Shown one piece after another: positions 23,225 through 23,602 of a stretch of 23,602 nt of DNA. The position numbers and the translations under genes are program-made. Source of the stretch: a virus; the IMG/VR virus record IMGVR_UViG_3300017752_000168, positions 1 to 23,602 of that record; one strand, 5' to 3'. The stretch's first letter is position 1; every line of letters starts with the position of its first letter. The notes below the pieces were generated by a model, which saw nothing but the letters and a program-made list of their open reading frames with translations, made no database searches and was not told the DNA's origin.

Positions 23225-23226
23225 AT
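23118..23226. repeat. Bipartite direct repeat, two copies
   Basis: GTTAGTTTAA, a five-base gap and TAAGTAT (23118-23139) recur as GTTAGTTTAA, a six-base gap and TAAGTAT (23204-23226), 86 bases apart. The second copy runs into the ATG at 23225. The form suggests paired protein-binding sites or tandem promoters at the start of the early region. Confidence 0.5.
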
Positions 23227-23572
23227 GGACCGCGTTGTCATTGGTTCGCTTAATGCAAGTAGTTTGCGTTTACTCTTCTATTTGCTTTTCGCTTTCTTAG
23301 TTCAAGTCTCAACTGAGTCTCAATCTCAACTCCAACCTACTTACAACTTACGCCATCATTACCTACTCCGAACCGCTTACCTATCGCAATCTTATCAAAT
23401 CAATCTCGCCAAGTCTAACAACATCAACAACTTACGGCAATACTTAACGATCAAAACAACACCATCAAGCAAGCTACAGACCGCTTACCTATCACGATTG
23501 CACTTTTTTATTTGCTATTATTTGGAAACTTGGCACATTGGGAAAGCATACTTTAAATTAACCAACAAATAA
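23225..23572 (+). CDS. Doubtful 115-residue frame in a G-poor repeat-bearing segment
   Basis: The frame is open from ATG 23225 to TAA 23570-23572. Residues 12-30 (SSLRLLFYLLFAFLVQVST) look like a signal peptide or membrane helix, and the rest is Leu-, Tyr- and Asn-rich with two similar segments (RTAYLSQ and QTAYLSR). Those come from the DNA repeat ACCGCTTACCTATC (23372-23385 and 23480-23493). No Shine-Dalgarno is present, the + strand is strikingly G-poor from about 23290 to 23520, and another frame gives an equally protein-like end (NDQNNTIKQATDRLPITIAL and a hydrophobic tail, to 23555) without a start. It may be a real small membrane protein or an untranslated leader; I cannot decide. Confidence 0.25.
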   Translation: MDRVVIGSLNASSLRLLFYLLFAFLVQVSTESQSQLQPTYNLRHHYLLRTAYLSQSYQINLAKSNNINNLRQYLTIKTTPSSKLQTAYLSRLHFFICYYLETWHIGKAYFKLTNK

Positions 23573-23573
23573 C

Positions 23574-23602
23574 ATGAAAATTACAACAAACAATCAATAC
23601 CG
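23574..23602 (+). CDS. Start of a new gene, cut by the window edge
   Basis: ATG 23574 opens MKITTNNQY, and the frame stays open to the window end. It lies one base after the stop of the doubtful frame at 23570-23572 and is preceded by an A-rich leader (ACCAACAAATAAC) like those of other starts here. By position it is probably the first gene of the early region. Too little is seen to say more. Confidence 0.4.

Overview
The window is the late (structural and packaging) part of a virulent T7-like podovirus genome, apparently from a marine or aquatic bacterium. The order portal, scaffold, capsid, tail tubular A, tail tubular B, gp13-, gp14-, gp15- and gp16-like internal virion proteins, gp17-like fibre, small terminase, large terminase is the T7 late order. 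Every gene is on the + strand. Many junctions are a few bases or short overlaps. The marine assignment is inference from the style of the small accessory proteins (basic GGLTAKGRAKYNR protein, WPRGELGALPAD membrane protein, TDTNKLYVF fibre modules); the host cannot be named. No RNA polymerase, replication gene, integrase, tRNA, CRISPR array or endolysin is seen in this window.

Region 1 (1-3275): portal C-terminus and scaffold, ending at a strong intrinsic terminator (1154-1196). A three-protein block that looks like a lysis cassette follows: a membrane-anchored coiled-coil protein, a holin-like protein, and an Rz1-type lipoprotein candidate encoded out of frame inside the holin-like gene behind a near-perfect ribosome binding site. 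Next is a short noncoding stretch with a sigma70-like promoter, then the major capsid gene closed by a second hairpin terminator (3231-3280).

Region 2 (3299-14813): tail tubular proteins A and B and four internal virion proteins in one tightly packed operon, ending with a 1471-residue gp16-like giant.

Region 3 (14860-20192): an adhesion cassette. It holds a gp17-like fibre with a tail-collar domain, a small membrane coiled-coil protein, two very basic mini-proteins and a run of small fibre or adhesin proteins, closed by an 18-residue-repeat fibre. The adhesins carry a major-tropism-determinant-like N-domain, a LamG-like domain and several TDTNKLYVF modules. Three of them share an N-terminal QIGQS-type motif that may be a common docking peptide.

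Region 4 (20213-22802): a ribbon-helix-helix protein, a terminator, small and large terminase subunits and a small acidic protein.

Region 5 (22803-23602): about 770 bp with no convincing gene. It contains C/G-tract hairpins, a T7-promoter-like TATAGGGAG core, a bipartite direct repeat and a G-poor repeat-bearing segment, and then the start of a new gene at 23574. By analogy with T7 this is where the right-end promoter, terminal repeat and early promoters would lie.
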